From Clostridiales bacterium (GTDB lineage Bacteria; Bacillota; Clostridia; Lachnospirales; Lachnospiraceae): 60,435 bases of DNA. Below are positions 58,706 to 60,435 of this stretch, piece by piece (within the stretch, counting starts at the first letter, position 1; each line of letters begins with the position of its first letter). The stretch spans positions 1-60,435 of the forward strand of contig JAJQAA010000055.1 of the NCBI GenBank assembly GCA_021204045.1, in the 5' to 3' direction. A program made the translations under genes and the position numbers. The notes under the pieces were generated by a model. That model was not told the DNA's origin, did no database searches, and saw only the letters and a program-made list of their open reading frames with translations.

Positions 58706-59086
58706 CTATTCTTCCAATTCCTTCGCCGCATACTTACGCATAGCATTTTTCATCCGTTTGATAAGCTGCTCCTGCGGAAGTTCCGATACCAGATCATTTA
58801 CAAACCGTTCCCTGACAGCTTCCATTGATCGTGAGCTGCTCCAATCCGAGTTAAATACGATGTACGCCACAGAATACAGCCCTGCTTCTTCCAGGCTTTC
58901 AATCAGTTCCAGTTTTTCTCTGACAGGCAATTCCAGGAAATCAGGATTGCAGATATATTTCCATTTTTCCTGATTCTCCACAATCCATTGAAGCAGCCTT
59001 GCCAGTTCCCTTTCTCCTTCTTCCTGCATCATGGTCTTGCTGTTAATAACAGGGATAGCTCCACCCGTAACGGCTGCCTTCTTCAT
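58706..59086 (-). CDS. Hypothetical protein
   Basis: This 126-residue protein begins MKKAAVTGGAIPVINSKTMM and is mostly helical with many Glu and Leu residues (EGERELARLLQWIVENQ, EKLELIESLEEAGLYS). It has no cysteines apart from one near residue 46 and no membrane segment. I do not recognise a family or a function. The ATG at 59086 has AAGGAG 7 nt upstream. It sits alone in the AT-rich island, with no neighbour in the same operon. Confidence 0.75.
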   Translation of the reverse strand: MKKAAVTGGAIPVINSKTMMQEEGERELARLLQWIVENQEKWKYICNPDFLELPVREKLELIESLEEAGLYSVAYIVFNSDWSSSRSMEAVRERFVNDLVSELPQEQLIKRMKNAMRKYAAKELEE

Positions 59087-59170
59087 CACTATTCTCCTTT
59101 CGTTTTTTGAAGTTCCCCTTGTGCTGTTATCAGTGAATCACTTAATCAACAAGAGCCGCTATTCACAGAC

Positions 59171-59207
59171 ATGCAAAAAAGGATACCCTGCTCCCAGGAT
59201 ATCCTTT
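59171..59207 (-). terminator. Terminator of the MNT-HEPN unit and remnants
   Basis: AAAGGATA (59178-59185) and TATCCTTT (59200-59207) form perfect 8-bp arms with a 14-nt loop. On the minus strand they are followed by six T. The 59087-59170 stretch holds nothing else. Confidence 0.75.
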
Positions 59208-59235
59208 CTCATATGCTATATTAGCATCGGTTATT

Positions 59236-59344
59236 TTACGAATCAAATAATTCTTTCACACATAATACACCTTCGGCTGTTCTAAAATAGCTGCCTTTTG
59301 AGCAAAACGTCCAACACTACATCTGTATCAATCAGCAATCTCAT
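59236..59344 (-). pseudogene. PIN-domain (VapC-like) toxin remnant
   Basis: From ATG at 59344 the frame reads MRLLIDTDVVLDVLLKRQLF and then stops at TAG (59284-59282). This is the canonical N-terminus of a PIN-domain RNase (D at 6 and 11). A frameshift restores similar sequence (FRTAEGVLCVKELFDS, to 59236), after which the gene is gone. It is a truncated, frameshifted relic. A 28-codon frame (59328-59414) overlaps its start, where an antitoxin would usually end, but is too short to name. Confidence 0.68.
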
Positions 59345-59413
59345 ACTTACTCAAGCTTTCTACGCGATAGTCTCCTAAAGGCTTGCCACTATTCGGTTTT
59401 CGTTCCCCTCGCA

Positions 59414-59515
59414 TTATTCTAACGGGGCAAGTTTTTTAATTGTCTTGGTATCCCACATTTTCATAATGTCGGTCTTGTACTCACCGGCCCATTCTCTAAT
59501 CAGACTTTGGGCTTT
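59414..59515 (-). pseudogene. DUF4160-like C-terminal remnant
   Basis: Codons of a frame ending at TAA (59416-59414) read KAQSLIREWAGEYKTDIMKM, then WDTKTIKKLAPLE. This resembles the C-terminus of DUF4160 proteins by memory. No start or N-terminal part is visible, and it overlaps the end of the HEPN gene. It is probably a decayed fragment. Confidence 0.45.
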
Positions 59516-59928
59516 TGATTTTTCTTCGTCTCCTCCATGGTTTTCTTAATATACTGTGTGACTCCCTCTACAAAAAACTGTGCATGACTTATCTGCTGCT
59601 CGACTTTATCCTTAGATATGACATAATAGTCGTCATAGTCCACATCTGCCCTCACATCGAACGCTTCTCTTAAAATTTTAGAATATTCTTTATCAAATAT
59701 CCCTGTTTTCACGTATTCCTTTTGAAAATGCGCCATTACACCTGCGTGCTTGGAGAAATCAACGCCCTCTAAGGCCAGTATCCCCCTTATGCTATGAAAT
59801 ATTGCATAATAGGAACGATTAGCCGCACCATAATAATCTCCGGAATCTGCCAAAATACGGGATGAAGCCAGACAATTCTCTGCTTTTTCCAATCTGTATT
59901 TACACAGATCACGCTTTCTCTCATCCAT
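59500..59928 (-). CDS. HEPN-domain toxin
   Basis: This protein of about 142 residues matches the HEPN family (PF05168): a helical bundle with KYRLEKAENCLASSRILADSGDYYGAANRSYYAIFHSIRGIL (about 10-52). NRSYYAIFHS gives the R-x6-H form of the HEPN RNase motif. Known HepT proteins have R-x4-H-x-Y; here the tyrosines precede the histidine. HEPN proteins are RNases kept in check by the partner MNT. The ATG at 59928 overlaps the MNT gene stop by 8 nt. The gene is intact. Confidence 0.9.
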   Translation of the reverse strand: MDERKRDLCKYRLEKAENCLASSRILADSGDYYGAANRSYYAIFHSIRGILALEGVDFSKHAGVMAHFQKEYVKTGIFDKEYSKILREAFDVRADVDYDDYYVISKDKVEQQISHAQFFVEGVTQYIKKTMEETKKNQKPKV

Positions 59929-60262
59929 ATATCGACACCCCATCTTTCACTATATTTCGATAGAAAGGCAAGAAATCCTGATTTTCTTCAAAATGCTTTT
60001 TGTCCCTTAAAAGTACTGAAAGGAAGACATCTTCATCCAGCGAAATATCATTTGCCATTTCATATGTCTTCTCCCTCAGTTCCTCCACCTCATCTTTATC
60101 GCAATCTAATAAGATCATGATATCCACATCGGACTCATCTGTATTATCGCCTCTTGCATAGGAACCGTACAGGATAATCCGACTGAGCTTTTTTCCATAT
60201 ATGTGTCTCGATTCTTCTCGGACCCTACCCAATACGGTTTGTAATTCTGCCTTACTGCACAT
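59921..60262 (-). CDS. MNT-type nucleotidyltransferase antitoxin
   Basis: This 113-residue minimal nucleotidyltransferase has the full signature SRIILYGSYARGDNTDESDVDIMIL (about 27-51), that is G-S-Y then D-x-D metal ligands. In the MntA-HepT system it adds AMP to a tyrosine of the HEPN toxin and silences it. The ATG at 60262 has GGGAG 9 nt upstream; an in-frame ATG 6 nt earlier is too close to it. It is the first gene of the pair. Confidence 0.9.
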   Translation of the reverse strand: MCSKAELQTVLGRVREESRHIYGKKLSRIILYGSYARGDNTDESDVDIMILLDCDKDEVEELREKTYEMANDISLDEDVFLSVLLRDKKHFEENQDFLPFYRNIVKDGVSIYG

Positions 60263-60435
60263 AAGCATCAACTCCCTTTTCAGCGAATTCCATATTTCTC
60301 CTATACAATGCCAGTGTCTTTCCGTAATCACATTATAACATGGACGGCAAGCGAACACCACACAAAAAATATAAATTGATGTATAATTCTTCAGTAAAGT
60401 ATCATATTCAGGACAGACAAAAAGGACAGCCTTAT
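60263..60435 (-). promoter_or_regulatory. Leader and promoter region of the MNT-HEPN pair
   Basis: A -10 TATAAT lies at 60337-60332 on the minus strand; the -35 at the expected distance is poor (TGGTGT). From 60338 to the end of the window no gene or repeat was seen; the end is AT-rich. Confidence 0.5.

Overview
The window reads as chromosomal DNA of an anaerobic, Gram-positive, low-to-middle-GC Firmicute, most likely a gut Clostridium relative of the Lachnospiraceae type. This is inferred from class III fructose-bisphosphatase, ScpA/ScpB, HflX, a CarD-like regulator, rubrerythrin, a BioY transporter, a SleB-type hydrolase, Gram-positive polysaccharide export genes, strong Shine-Dalgarno sites and TTGACA/TATAAT promoters. 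No rRNA, tRNA, CRISPR array, integrase or transposase was seen. Most genes lie on the minus strand.

Layout. 51-1549: an AbiEi/AbiEii toxin-antitoxin pair behind a promoter embedded in a perfect inverted repeat. 1592-4700: a FecCD-type metal-chelate importer (permease, ATPase, lipoprotein). 4779-10668: housekeeping genes (L32, YceD, phosphodiesterase, RdgB, a secreted papain-like peptidase, an rRNA methyltransferase, an Asn/Ser/Gln-rich small protein, an NlpC/P60 hydrolase). 10685-23254: one long minus-strand unit that starts with fbp and a DUF1700/HAAS protein and continues into a rhamnan-like polysaccharide cluster (GT4, GT2, a GT2-GT4 fusion, an ABC exporter with an unusual permease, two RgpF-like proteins). 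The last RgpF gene has a stop at codon 3. 23431-35777: mixed housekeeping genes (zinc-ribbon protein, HAD phosphatase, RpiR regulator, LUD protein, HflX, dUTPase, ScpB, ScpA, flavoprotein, BioY, DUF1847, CysK, phosphoesterase, HAD, rubrerythrin). 35851-37362: a DacF-type carboxypeptidase whose wall-binding tail is cut by an in-frame amber codon. 37499-45733: a dipeptide-type ABC transporter operon ending in two M20 hydrolases. 45775-52723: CarD-like regulator, SleB-type hydrolase, two tandem LeuC/LeuD-family dehydratases, DUF554 and HD proteins. 52884-54210: a 43-residue membrane peptide divergent from a leaderless AraC-type gene. 54251-60435: an AT-rich accessory stretch with a YARHG lipoprotein plus zinc-ribbon protein pair, an XRE regulator, remnants of DUF4160 and PIN-domain genes, and an intact MNT-HEPN pair.

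The most notable signals are: a 116-nt leader of fbp closed by a perfect 10-bp stem that I cannot assign to a known riboswitch; two envelope genes broken by single nonsense codons; an exporter permease fused to an extracytoplasmic domain; tandem modules in a truncated-looking RgpF relative; a 17-mer shared by two promoter or leader regions 42 kb apart; two adjacent non-canonical LeuCD pairs; and an unannotated-looking two-gene zinc-ribbon/YARHG module in the AT-rich end. All functional statements rest on motif recognition by eye.
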